Positions 16,722 through 24,209 of a stretch of 32,153 bases of DNA are shown here, piece by piece. This DNA is from CAYWFP01 sp964457365 (lineage in GTDB: Bacteria > Planctomycetota > SZUA-567). The notes under the pieces were generated by a model. The model was not told the origin of the DNA, did not search any database, and saw only the letters and a program-made list of their open reading frames with translations. The translations under genes and the position numbers were made by a program. The stretch lies in contig CAYWFP010000043.1 in the NCBI GenBank assembly GCA_964457365.1, forward strand, positions 1-32,153, in the 5' to 3' direction. Position 1 is the first letter of the stretch. Each line of letters starts with the position of its first letter.

Positions 16722-17078
16722 TGCCCAAACCGTCCGGCGAAGGCCATCCGCGGCGAGGATCCGGCCGCGCTGCACCGGCAGTCGCCGGGCGGGACGCCGT
16801 GACGACATCAGGGGGCCGGCGCCCGCCCCTGGATGCCGACAACGTCACCGAAAGGATCGAACCTCTGGTCGCGGTTTGTCGCGCCATTGGTCGGAAGGCA
16901 TGCCCGTTTCAGGGGCGAAGCATCGGCCGAATCAACCGCGCGCAACTCTTGCGCCGACCTGTGAGGGCACTGCGGCGAGCGTGTCTGGAACCGGTCTCGT
17001 CGGATCGGCTCAAAACGTCCCCGCCTATTTGTGGCGGCCTATGCTGAGGCCCGGCAATTCGCCAGTTTTCCGCTATTC

Positions 17079-17107
17079 TCGCCTCCCCGCGGCACGCGGT
17101 CAGAAAA
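17079..17107 (+). repeat. 29-bp direct repeat, upstream copy
   Basis: Identical over 29 bases to 20104-20132, which lies inside the 3' part of the sigma-HEAT gene. The core reads CCTCCCCGCGGCACGCGGTC. This copy sits about 105 bases before that gene's start. The flanks are unrelated. Confidence 0.9.
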
Positions 17108-17210
17108 TTGTTGCCTGAATCCGATTTTTATGTGACTTATTGTCCGTTGGCGCACATTTCAGGGTAGCTGGTGATACGGCGGCTGCAGACGCCGAAGGAG
17201 AACCATCGTT

Positions 17211-20200
17211 ATGGACGACGGAGATCTTCTGCGCGCTTATGCCGAAGAATGCCGAGAGGAGGCGTTCGGCGAGGTCGTCGCGCGTTATGCGGGCATGGTC
17301 TTCGCCACATGCCACCGCGTACTTGGCGACGAACATGCCGCCGAGGACGCCTCGCAGGCGACGTTTCTGCTCCTTTCGCGCAAAGCGAAATCCTTGACAC
17401 GCAAGCCGTCGTTGGCGGGGTGGTTGTACCGTACGGCGGAGCTCACCGCCCGGAACGCGCGGCGGCAGCGTGATCGCCGCAGACGCAGGGAGAAGGAGGC
17501 TGCCATGAATGCCAATGCGCGAGAAAGCGATTGGAATTCCGTCAGCCCCGTACTCGATAGCGCCATCGCCGGATTGCCTGCGGCGCAGCGCGACGCACTC
17601 GTCATGCGATATCTCCAGGGACTCTCGGAGACAGAAGCATGCAAAGCGCTGGGCGTCAAGCGGAGCACGCTCGGCATGCGACTCGCGCGCGGTCTGGAGG
17701 CCGTGCGCAAGAAGCTGAAACGCCGCGGCATCGCGGTCGCGTCCGTCGGTTTGGCGGCAATGCTGCAGCAAACGGCGCAAGCCGCCGCGCCGGCCGGGCT
17801 TGCGCACACGATTACCGCTACCTGTTTGAGTAAGGCGGCCGCACCCGTGGCCGTCACGAAAATGATGGAGGGAACGATGAACGCTTTATTCTGGATCAAA
17901 GCCAAAGCCGTCGGCGCGGCCTTCGCCGTGGCCGCCATCGCCGGAACGCCGATTGTCGTGACATCCCTTCCGGCGCAAGAACCACCCGCCGTCGAAGAAG
18001 CCGACGCGGAACCGATCGCGGCCCAACCCGCCGGAAGGCCGAGCAGGAACGATTCCGAAGAACTGGATACCTTCCTCTGGGCCATGGACCTGCGCGCCGA
18101 CCCGCTCCGGGACGTCGCCTTGCTCATCCGGCGGAAATCGCCGTTCGTGCTGCACGTCCCCAGCGGCCTGTACAACAAACGCGTGTCATACCAGGCCGGC
18201 GGCAAGCCGATCCGGCATCTCGTGGAGACACTCGCGCAGGAATACGACCTGACGATGCATTGCGAGGGACGGGACATCTACCTTTGGCGCCAGGCCGATG
18301 AAAAACGTCTGCGGGAGACGGCGAAACGGCTGCAATCCGACGACCCGTTCGTGCGGATGGAGGCGATCTCGGCGCTGGCCGATTCCGGCGACATGCGTGC
18401 CTGTGCGCTGATCCTGCCGCTGACGCTCGATAGCGACGGGGCTGTGCGCGAATGGGCGAGGAGGATGCTGGCGCGAGACGATGTGTTTCTTCCCTTCGCT
18501 CCCGACATCGAGGCGCCACTCGAAAAACTCGCCGGCGCGCTCAAGCATCCGCCCGGGAACTGGAGCCAGGAGGAGATCGACGATACCGTGGGCCTTATCG
18601 TTGCCGCCGGCGGAAGCCAAGCGGTCGGGCCGCGGGTGGAGACCTTTATCAAGAACAAGATAGTGGGGCCGAAGTACCTCCGCCCGCATATGTACCGGAA
18701 AATCGGCGATAACCCCGATATCGCGAAGAGGATTCTGGCGATGCTGCAAAAGACCGATCCGAAGGACAAGAACAGGACCGGCCGTTTGCTGAACGTTCTC
18801 TCGGCCAATACCGATCCGGCCATGGGGAAACAGATACTCGCCTACGCCCGCAAGCACAATCACGCAGGAGCATACTTGGCGGCCGCGCGCATACTGCAAG
18901 GCAAGACCGATTCTGCCGCGGCGAAGGATTTCATTGCCTGCGCCAAAGAGAACGGTTCGCGTGAGGCGTTTCAGGCCGCGGCGACCGCCGCGCCCGAACA
19001 AACGGTGGCGTTGGTCGTTTCCATGTGCGAGCAGGAGAGCGAACAACTGCGCAATGCGCTTATCGGCATATCCCGGCACGCTTTCTCCGACCCGAAATTG
19101 ACCGCCCGGCTATTGCCCGCTTTGCGCAAGCTGCTGAATCACAAAGACAAGGGAATGCAATTCCATGCCGTCTTCGGCCTGTGGGCCTGCGAAGGCGACG
19201 AGGCCACCTCGCTTCTCCTCAAAGGCTTGAAGAGCGACAACACGGGGATGACGATTGAAAGCCTGAACGGACTGCGATACCGCCGTTCACCCACAATCGC
19301 CGAGGCATTCGCGGACCTCGCGAGAAATCCGGGAACGCGCAACAATATCCTGACCAGAATGATCGGTCCCGCCTGTTTCCAACGCGATCCGAAGCTGCTG
19401 GCGGTCTTGCTCTCCATCCCCGGCATTCGCAAAGAACAACTCTGCCGCGAAATGATCGCGCTCGGCGAGAAGAAGCGCGTTGCGGCGCTGGTGAAGGACA
19501 AAGAAGCAGACCGCATCGCCGCGGCGAAGGCGCTGGCGCTTTGCGGCTCCCGCGAAGACCGCGCCGCACTTCTGGCGCACAAGGATCCCGAGGTGCGGAT
19601 CGCGGCGGCCGAATCGCTGCCGTTGTATTCCGAAATTCCGCCGCTCTTCGACGACCCCTTCGCGCCGGCAAGTCGGGAGATTCTCGCCAAAGAGCTGCAA
19701 AGAGAGACGGACGCTAACGCCCGGAGAGCCCTTGTCAGAGCCCTGGCAGACCCGAAAACGCCCTCAGGACTCGCGTATATTGTCCGGCATTACAAGAAGG
19801 ATGCGGATCTGCTGAAAGCCGCGTTGGTCTACGGTAACGCCTTCGATGCCTCGCTGTTCCAGCGCGTACCGGAGAAGTATATCCCGGTTTTCCGGGATCT
19901 GATTGTTGCCGCCTTGCGCGACGAACCGGAGAAGAACGAAGTCAACAGCGACGCCCAGGCGCGCGAATACATGCAGCAGCGGCGGAACGGACAGGCCGGC
20001 GGCCCCGGCGCCCTGACGCCTACGCATACCTTCCAGAGGGCGCTCGACGCGCTCGTTTTCTCGCAAGACGACGATTGCCTCGAAGCGTTCGTATTGGAGG
20101 GTATCGCCTCCCCGCGGCACGCGGTCAGAAAACAGACCGTGCAGCGCCTCAGAATGCACAGAGACAAATTCGAGCACCTGCGCGAGAGCCTGGCGAAAGC

Positions 20201-20312
20201 GCTGAACGCGCGCATTAAAAGGGGCCTTCCCGATCGGCAGCAAGCGCTCGAGGCATTGCGTACCCTCGATCCGAAGAACAAGCACAACGGCGAGAAGGTG
20301 CCCGTCTTCTGA
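17211..20312 (+). CDS. ECF sigma factor fused to membrane helix, STN-like domain and HEAT repeats
   Basis: 1033 residues; ATG 17211 with AAGGAG ten bases upstream. Residues 1-170 are an ECF sigma factor: region 2 has DEHAAEDASQATFLLLSRKA and SLAGWLYRTA, and region 4 has LSETEACKALGVKRSTL as the helix-turn-helix. After an Ala-rich linker comes a membrane helix (about 230-250) following MNALFWIKAKAVG. Outside the membrane, about 280-365 (DLRADPLRDVALLIRR, GKPIRHLVETLAQEYDLTMH) resembles an STN/secretin N-terminal module. The rest, to the C-terminus, is helical HEAT-like repeats, for example AISALADSGDMRACALILPL and DPEVRIAAAESLPLY. Such one-piece membrane sigma factors with extracytoplasmic tails occur in planctomycete-type genomes and presumably sense envelope signals. 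No anti-sigma gene is adjacent, so the tail may do that job. Confidence 0.88.
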   Translation: MDDGDLLRAYAEECREEAFGEVVARYAGMVFATCHRVLGDEHAAEDASQATFLLLSRKAKSLTRKPSLAGWLYRTAELTARNARRQRDRRRRREKEAAMNANARESDWNSVSPVLDSAIAGLPAAQRDALVMRYLQGLSETEACKALGVKRSTLGMRLARGLEAVRKKLKRRGIAVASVGLAAMLQQTAQAAAPAGLAHTITATCLSKAAAPVAVTKMMEGTMNALFWIKAKAVGAAFAVAAIAGTPIVVTSLPAQEPPAVEEADAEPIAAQPAGRPSRNDSEELDTFLWAMDLRADPLRDVALLIRRKSPFVLHVPSGLYNKRVSYQAGGKPIRHLVETLAQEYDLTMHCEGRDIYLWRQADEKRLRETAKRLQSDDPFVRMEAISALADSGDMRACALILPLTLDSDGAVREWARRMLARDDVFLPFAPDIEAPLEKLAGALKHPPGNWSQEEIDDTVGLIVAAGGSQAVGPRVETFIKNKIVGPKYLRPHMYRKIGDNPDIAKRILAMLQKTDPKDKNRTGRLLNVLSANTDPAMGKQILAYARKHNHAGAYLAAARILQGKTDSAAAKDFIACAKENGSREAFQAAATAAPEQTVALVVSMCEQESEQLRNALIGISRHAFSDPKLTARLLPALRKLLNHKDKGMQFHAVFGLWACEGDEATSLLLKGLKSDNTGMTIESLNGLRYRRSPTIAEAFADLARNPGTRNNILTRMIGPACFQRDPKLLAVLLSIPGIRKEQLCREMIALGEKKRVAALVKDKEADRIAAAKALALCGSREDRAALLAHKDPEVRIAAAESLPLYSEIPPLFDDPFAPASREILAKELQRETDANARRALVRALADPKTPSGLAYIVRHYKKDADLLKAALVYGNAFDASLFQRVPEKYIPVFRDLIVAALRDEPEKNEVNSDAQAREYMQQRRNGQAGGPGALTPTHTFQRALDALVFSQDDDCLEAFVLEGIASPRHAVRKQTVQRLRMHRDKFEHLRESLAKALNARIKRGLPDRQQALEALRTLDPKNKHNGEKVPVF
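17867..17879 (+). promoter_or_regulatory. Internal ribosome-binding site and in-frame ATG
   Basis: GGAGGG (17867-17872) precedes an in-frame ATG (17877) by four bases, inside the linker between the sigma domain and the membrane helix. Translation from it would yield 811 residues starting MNALFWIKAKAVGAAFAV, which looks like a signal peptide or anchor. Whether it is used is unknown. Confidence 0.45.
20104..20132 (+). repeat. 29-bp direct repeat, copy inside the sigma-HEAT gene
   Basis: Partner of 17079-17107, in frame here as part of GIASPRHAVRKQ near the C-terminus of the HEAT region. The coding context suggests this is the source copy. Confidence 0.9.
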
Positions 20313-20439
20313 CCGACATCGCGTGGCGGCGTAACCAGCCTCCATTCGACTTGCGGAAACGCATGCGGGATGCTAAACTGCCGGCAGTAGGCTCGGGGAT
20401 ATTCAGAGCCGGCCGTTTTGCGGGAGAAACAGCGCCGCG

Positions 20440-20469
20440 CGCACGCGTTCATCGCTCTCCTCGCGTGCG
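20440..20469 (-). terminator. Possible terminator of the lipoprotein operon
   Basis: Perfect 8-bp arms CGCACGCG (20440-20447) and CGCGTGCG (20462-20469) with a 14-base loop, 13 bases beyond the lipoprotein stop on the minus strand. A TTTCTCCC tract follows about ten bases further on. It lies between convergent genes. Confidence 0.4.
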
Positions 20470-20482
20470 GATGCCGCGCCGG

Positions 20483-20944
20483 TCAGAAGCGCAGGTTGTC
20501 CGGCAACTCCGGGCGGTCGATGGTGATGGTGCCTTCCTCCACCTCCTCCGGTTCGGGCTCGGCGACGTAGCGTCGGGCCTTGACCGGGCCGCGCGCGGCC
20601 CAGGTCTGTTCGTACCAGGCCAGGAAGTCGCCGGGCATCTGGTCGCGGTGGATGCGGTACATCTTCAGCAGCCGCGGGTTGCGCCCGACGCTCGGGGGGC
20701 CGTAGTGGTAGACGTAGAAGTAATTGCCGCTAAGGCCCTTGAACTCGTTGAAGACCGGGTACGCCGGCTCCCGGGCGTATTCCTCCAGGAATTTCTCCAC
20801 GGCGACCGTCTCGGTGGGTGCCATGTTGCCGAAAGACTTGGTGGCCATGATGACGCCGTCGGGCGTCTTGCAGCCCGCCAGGAGCAGCATCGCCGCGAGC
20901 AGAACGCCGCGATACCGCCGTGTGCTTTGCAGGTCGAAGGTCAC
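20483..20944 (-). CDS. Small lipoprotein of unknown function
   Basis: 153 residues, GTG start at 20944 with GGGAG about nine bases upstream. A basic N-terminus and hydrophobic stretch end in a lipobox, LLAGC, with the lipidated cysteine at residue 25. Met and Ala residues in the core (LLAAMLLLAGC) fit a type II signal peptide. The mature part is short, acidic near its end (EPEPEEVEEG) and has aromatic segments such as GNYFYVYHYG. I do not recognise a domain. It follows the PilZ and 73-residue genes on the same strand with a gap of 79 bases, so it may belong to the same transcript, but could equally have its own promoter. Confidence 0.82.
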   Translation of the reverse strand: MTFDLQSTRRYRGVLLAAMLLLAGCKTPDGVIMATKSFGNMAPTETVAVEKFLEEYAREPAYPVFNEFKGLSGNYFYVYHYGPPSVGRNPRLLKMYRIHRDQMPGDFLAWYEQTWAARGPVKARRYVAEPEPEEVEEGTITIDRPELPDNLRF

Positions 20945-21023
20945 GTCTGCGCGCTCCCGAGGATGCCGTCAGGTTCATGCGGCATTGTATGGAAACGGGT
21001 GCGCGGGGAAAAGGGAAAACGCC

Positions 21024-21245
21024 TCAGCGGCGGAAGCCCTCGGGGCGGTCCAGCGGCTGGCGCTCGCGCGTCAGGATCGCGCGCACGCATTCGGCCAGCG
21101 CGTGCTCGCGGTCGGTGGAGGCCACGGTCATCTTCAATCCGCCCGGGCCGTAGGCGCAGATCTTCCACTGCTTCTTGGGCCGGCGTTCCTCGAAGAAGAG
21201 CCAGCCCGGGAACAACGGATACTCGCCGATACATCTGACCTGCAT
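21024..21245 (-). CDS. Small conserved-looking protein, function unknown
   Basis: 73 residues starting MQVRCIGEYP. A strong GGGAGGGG site lies about seven bases upstream of the ATG (complement of 21243-21245), which decides the start. The protein is soluble, with basic and aromatic residues (WLFFEERRPKKQWKICAYG) and two cysteines at 30 and 53 besides Cys5, not arranged as a zinc motif. It starts 53 bases after the PilZ stop, so the two are probably co-transcribed. No family is recognised; the ribosome-binding site and natural composition support a real gene. Confidence 0.7.
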   Translation of the reverse strand: MQVRCIGEYPLFPGWLFFEERRPKKQWKICAYGPGGLKMTVASTDREHALAECVRAILTRERQPLDRPEGFRR

Positions 21246-21298
21246 GATTAGCCCCTCCCGCGCTGCGACGACGCACTGCGTTGTCGACCCGTGCCGGC

Positions 21299-21622
21299 CT
21301 ACATCTTGAGCGTATAATCCATCGCCGCATCGAGATGCTCGGGGCCGACATCGAGGAACTGCGCCCGGACCAGAAAGCCGCCGCCGACCTCCTCGCAACG
21401 GAGCACCTGCGCCGACCAGGCCTCGCCGTCGGGAAAGATGTAGCTGAAGGTGTCCTGCGCGCGCAAGGCCACGCCCGTATGGATGCAGAGCCCGCCGACG
21501 GAGAGGTCCAGCGTCTCCACCGGCACCTGCCACTGCTCGCCGTCGCTGAACTCGATCACCCCCTGCAGGTTGGTGCCGAATCGCTTCCACTGACGCCGTT
21601 CCGTATCACGCTTTCCCGCCAT
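21299..21622 (-). CDS. Stand-alone PilZ-domain protein (cyclic-di-GMP binding)
   Basis: 107 residues starting MAGKRDTERR, with GGGAGG six bases before the ATG (complement of 21620-21622). Longer frames upstream lack a site. Both cyclic-di-GMP contact motifs are present: RxxxR at Arg10-Arg14 (RQWKR) and DxSxxG at residues 39-44 (DLSVGG). The remainder forms the expected beta barrel (GVALRAQDTFSYIF, GGGFLVRAQFLDVG) and nothing else is attached. It would report cyclic-di-GMP levels to an unknown target, perhaps envelope or motility functions. A cyclic-di-GMP phosphodiesterase (HD-GYP) lies nearby at 22489-23541, transcribed in the same direction. Confidence 0.9.
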   Translation of the reverse strand: MAGKRDTERRQWKRFGTNLQGVIEFSDGEQWQVPVETLDLSVGGLCIHTGVALRAQDTFSYIFPDGEAWSAQVLRCEEVGGGFLVRAQFLDVGPEHLDAAMDYTLKM

Positions 21623-21644
21623 GCTCGTCCTCCCGACATCCTTA

Positions 21645-21673
21645 ACGTTATCCGCTCGCGGCCCGACTCGCAA
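21645..21673 (-). promoter_or_regulatory. Possible promoter of the PilZ operon
   Basis: Minus strand TTGCGA (21673-21668), 17 bases, TAACGT (21650-21645), about 22 bases before the PilZ start. The -10 match is modest. The 299-bp gap upstream (21623-21921) holds no gene; it contains an AT-rich island near 21695-21720 that could carry another promoter for either strand. Confidence 0.35.
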
Positions 21674-21837
21674 GCGCTTCGGCGGCGAAAAGCGATAATT
21701 TTTTTCCGGTCTGTCATAATCCGCAACACCCCGGCCGCGCGACCGACCGCGGCGGGAGCGGCCCAATACCCCGGCGCGGCGAGAGGTTACGCGCGCGCTC
21801 GACAAACGCCTCAAGCGTACGCGCGGCGGGGAAATCG

Positions 21838-21866
21838 TTGACTTGCGGGCAAAGAACGGCGAGACT
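21838..21866 (+). promoter_or_regulatory. Weak promoter candidate for the two-helix membrane protein
   Basis: TTGACT (21838-21843), 17 bases, GAGACT (21861-21866), about 55 bases before the GTG start. Good -35, poor -10. Confidence 0.25.
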
Positions 21867-21921
21867 GGGAGCGGTTCGGCACACGGCGATTCTTCGGACA
21901 AGCGGCACGAACGGGATTTTC

Positions 21922-22488
21922 GTGGATCAACGCTACATTCCCCACAGCGACGACTTCGGCCCCCTGACCCTGCTGATCGGGTTCCTGCTCCTGCTGGGGC
22001 TGGGCTATCTGGCGATGCATTACCAGAGCGGCGGCATCCTGGTGCTGGTGCTGGCGCTGCCGCTGGCGCTGCTGATCGCCGTGCCGCTGATCCTGGCCAA
22101 GCTCTACGGCGGCAGCTACGTCGACGCGCAGCGGGTGTTCCGCAGCCTGCGGCGCGACCTGGAAACGATCCAGAAGGCGCGCGGCAAGGCCGAGAAGGTC
22201 TTCCTCACCCACCACAAGTCCAGGGGCGCCAACCCCGACGACTGCGGACGCCGCGTCTCGAAATACGAGCACGAGATCAAGGTGGCCTTCGCCCAGATCA
22301 ACCAGAAACTGGCCAAGCTCGAGGCCATCCGCGACGCCGCGCGCAAGGAAGAGGACGAAATGCCCGCGCCGAAACACGCCGCCATGATGGCCGCGATCGA
22401 CCGGATGACCGAACAGGCGGTGCTCGCCAAGCTCGAGGCCGAGGAGATCGCCGACGGCCGCAAGCGCATTCGCGTCGATGAATCCTGA
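21922..22488 (+). CDS. Two-helix membrane protein with cytoplasmic coiled coil
   Basis: 188 residues from a GTG at 21922. The ribosome-binding site is weak (CGGGA), but upstream sequence in the same frame is not protein-like. Two hydrophobic helices lie at about residues 15-34 (LTLLIGFLLLLGLGYLAMHY) and 38-60. The remaining 125 residues are charged and helical (LRRDLETIQKARGKAEKV, KLAKLEAIRDAARKEEDEM), probably a coiled coil. Its stop codon (22486-22488) is directly followed by the stop of the convergent HD-GYP gene with no bases between. I do not recognise the family. Codon use matches its neighbours, which supports a real gene. Confidence 0.78.
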   Translation: MDQRYIPHSDDFGPLTLLIGFLLLLGLGYLAMHYQSGGILVLVLALPLALLIAVPLILAKLYGGSYVDAQRVFRSLRRDLETIQKARGKAEKVFLTHHKSRGANPDDCGRRVSKYEHEIKVAFAQINQKLAKLEAIRDAARKEEDEMPAPKHAAMMAAIDRMTEQAVLAKLEAEEIADGRKRIRVDES

Positions 22489-23541
22489 CTACGCCAGGAA
22501 CGCCTCCACGAACTCGGGATCGAACTGGGTGCCGGCGTGCTCGCGCAGACGCGCGGCGGCCTGGTCGGTGCTCAGCGCGCGGCGGTAGGGCCGGTCGGTC
22601 GTCATCGCGTCCCAGGCGTCGCAGACGGCCAGGACCCGCGCCAGCAGCGGGATCTGCGCCCCGCGCAGGCGCCGGGGATAGCCGTTGCCGTCGAAACGCT
22701 CGTGGTGATACCGCACCGCCGGCAGCACCTGCTCGAAGTTGGGCAACGGCTCGAGGATACGCGCGCCGCGCTCGGGATGCTCGCGGATGAGGGCGAACTC
22801 CTCCTCCGTCAGCGCCGCGGGCTTCTGCAGGATCGTCTCCGGCACGGCGATCTTGCCGATGTCGTGCAGGTGCCCGGCCATGCCCGCCGTCTCGCGTTCC
22901 TCGCCGCTCAGCGTCAGCCGCCTGGCCAGTTCCTCCGCCAGCGTCGCCACCGAGGCCGAATGCGTATGCGTATACGGATCGCGCGCGTCGACGGCGTTGG
23001 CCAGCGAGGTGAGCGTGGCCATGAAGAGCACCTGGTTCTCGATGACCGCGTCGACCACCTCCTGGCGCAGGCGGCTGTTGTACTCCGAGAGCTGCCGCTG
23101 CAGCTCTTCGTTCTTGCGCTCGAGATGCTTCGCCGCCAGCAGCTTGTTCACCGCCTCGAGGAAGTCGCCCGGTCGGAACGGCTTCTGCACGAACTGCTGC
23201 GCGCCGAGGTTCAGCGCCTCGGCCAGCGCGTCGAGCTCGGCGTAGCCGGTGATGAGCATGAACGGCACGTCCTGCCCCGTCTCGCGGCACCAGCGCAGCA
23301 GGTCCACCCCGGAGCGGCCGGGCATGCGCACGTCGCTGATCACCAGGTCGAACGCCTCCGCCTCGATCAGCGCCTGCGCCTCTTCCGCCTCGGGCGCCGG
23401 GACGGCCTCGAGCCCGTCCTCGGCGAGCAGGTCGCACGCCAGGCGCCGCAGCGTCTCGTCGTCGTCGACGACCAGGATGCGTCCGCAACGGCTGTCGCCG
23501 GTTGGCGCCGTGGCGTAGGTCGGCTCGGCATGCAGGGTCAT
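22489..23541 (-). CDS. Response regulator with HD-GYP phosphodiesterase domain
   Basis: 350 residues starting MTLHAEPTYA. A longer start (MLEP, 23592) is excluded because its ATG falls inside the -10 box of a near-consensus promoter. The receiver domain (about 20-135) has the acidic cluster at Asp26-28, the phosphoacceptor Asp70 in VISDVRMPG, Thr98 and Lys120. A coiled linker (138-170) leads to the HD-GYP domain with HDIGK (226-230), HHERFDG (279-285) and an intact GYP (287-289). This predicts phosphorylation-controlled hydrolysis of cyclic-di-GMP, opposite in effect to the signal read by the PilZ protein nearby. The cognate histidine kinase is not in the window. All key catalytic residues look intact. 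Confidence 0.95.
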   Translation of the reverse strand: MTLHAEPTYATAPTGDSRCGRILVVDDDETLRRLACDLLAEDGLEAVPAPEAEEAQALIEAEAFDLVISDVRMPGRSGVDLLRWCRETGQDVPFMLITGYAELDALAEALNLGAQQFVQKPFRPGDFLEAVNKLLAAKHLERKNEELQRQLSEYNSRLRQEVVDAVIENQVLFMATLTSLANAVDARDPYTHTHSASVATLAEELARRLTLSGEERETAGMAGHLHDIGKIAVPETILQKPAALTEEEFALIREHPERGARILEPLPNFEQVLPAVRYHHERFDGNGYPRRLRGAQIPLLARVLAVCDAWDAMTTDRPYRRALSTDQAAARLREHAGTQFDPEFVEAFLA

Positions 23542-23587
23542 GAAGACACTCTCGCTCGCTGGAGGCACCCCGGGATCTTTCGGTTCC

Positions 23588-23615
23588 AGCATAACCCCGC
23601 CCCCGGCACTGTCAA
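23588..23615 (-). promoter_or_regulatory. Strong sigma-70-type promoter of the HD-GYP gene
   Basis: Minus strand TTGACA (23615-23610), 16 bases, TATGCT (23593-23588). Full -35 consensus and a good -10, giving a leader of about 40 bases. Confidence 0.7.
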
Positions 23616-23767
23616 GCCGCGGTCGGGAGCATTTGCCCGCTCGGCGCGTCCCCGAACCCGCGCGGGAGTTCGTGCCCGGCGAAGCTAGACGCGCTGAAGC
23701 GGACTCGTCTCGGCGCCGCACCATGCGAAAAAATCAACCGAAACCGTGGAATGGACGCGGCTTACGG

Positions 23768-23796
23768 TTGACGAAACGCCGTTTTTCTGCCATGGT
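23768..23796 (+). promoter_or_regulatory. Candidate promoter of the zinc-ribbon/oxidoreductase/fucosidase genes
   Basis: TTGACG (23768-23773), 17 bases, CATGGT (23791-23796). Strong -35, weak -10; leader of about 100 bases. Confidence 0.38.
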
Positions 23797-23903
23797 AACG
23801 AGTGTGAAAGCCATTGCGGCGTCGCGTTTCGCCCTGCTTCGGGATCATCGCTCGGCTCGACCCCGCAGACGAAAAATCGTCCGATTGTTCGGGAATTGTG
23901 ACC

Positions 23904-24170
23904 ATGAAACACGCATTGGCCGGTCTCAAGAAGCGCAACTGCGTCAAGTGCGGCAAGGAGATCATGGTCAGCGGGACGAAGTACTGCGAGGTCTGCAAGC
24001 GCGAGATGGAGCGCGAATACACCAAGAAGCTGATCGAGGTCGGCAAGAAGATCGACAAAGACGACGCCTGGAAGAAAAACTGGCTGCCGTGGAACATGCT
24101 GGGGCTGATCCCGCTGATCCTCTTCATCCTCGCGCTGCTGGCCTCGATCATGTGGCTGCTCAGCCAGTAA
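23904..24170 (+). CDS. Small zinc-ribbon membrane protein
   Basis: 88 residues from the ATG at 23904. Two CxxC pairs (Cys13/Cys16 in CVKCG and Cys28/Cys31 in CEVCK) form a zinc ribbon at the N-terminus. A charged helix (REMEREYTKKLIEVGKKID) follows, then one C-terminal membrane helix (about 67-86, LGLIPLILFILALLASIMWL). The predicted topology is tail-anchored with the ribbon in the cytoplasm. The function is unknown. The next gene starts 39 bases downstream, so it may be transcribed with the oxidoreductase and fucosidase, although a functional link is not obvious. The ribosome-binding site is weak, and the start is chosen because homology-like sequence begins there. Confidence 0.8.
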   Translation: MKHALAGLKKRNCVKCGKEIMVSGTKYCEVCKREMEREYTKKLIEVGKKIDKDDAWKKNWLPWNMLGLIPLILFILALLASIMWLLSQ

Positions 24171-24209
24171 CCTGCCGAACGGATCCATGCAAACGAAGGA
24201 GAGACGACC

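Larger units (their letters stand above)
16661..17210. other. 550-bp gap without a convincing gene
   Basis: Between the GH3 and sigma-factor genes. Open frames exist on both strands but have arginine- and proline-rich, unnatural composition and no ribosome-binding site. It holds the hairpin at 16700, the 29-bp repeat copy at 17079, a more AT-rich leader from about 17101, and the AAGGAG site (17195-17200) of the next gene. The plus-strand frame over 16810-17045 reads slightly protein-like (LDADNVTERIEPLVAV) and may be a decayed gene; I could not identify it. Confidence 0.5.
23542..23903. other. 362-bp divergent intergenic region
   Basis: Lies between the HD-GYP gene and the zinc-ribbon gene. 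It holds the HD-GYP promoter at 23588-23615 and a rightward candidate at 23768. Frames crossing it are extensions of neighbouring genes without ribosome-binding sites. Nothing else was seen. Confidence 0.6.

Noticed and set aside
17049..17066. CCGGCAATTCG stretch as a third copy of the element end
   Set aside because: Only about nine consecutive bases match the element arm and there is no inverted partner.
16555..17118. 187-codon plus-strand frame between the GH3 and sigma genes
   Set aside because: Starts inside the GH3 gene, is Arg/Pro/Ser-rich, and has no ribosome-binding site or recognisable domain.
19829..20452. Minus-strand frame starting after AGGAG at about 20452 (MNACARRC)
   Set aside because: Apart from the ribosome-binding-like site it is antisense to the HEAT gene with unnatural composition; the site is more likely part of the hairpin at 20440-20469.
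23541..23592. Longer start (MLEP) for the HD-GYP protein
   Set aside because: Its ATG lies within the -10 box of the TTGACA-16-TATGCT promoter, so the transcript would not contain it.
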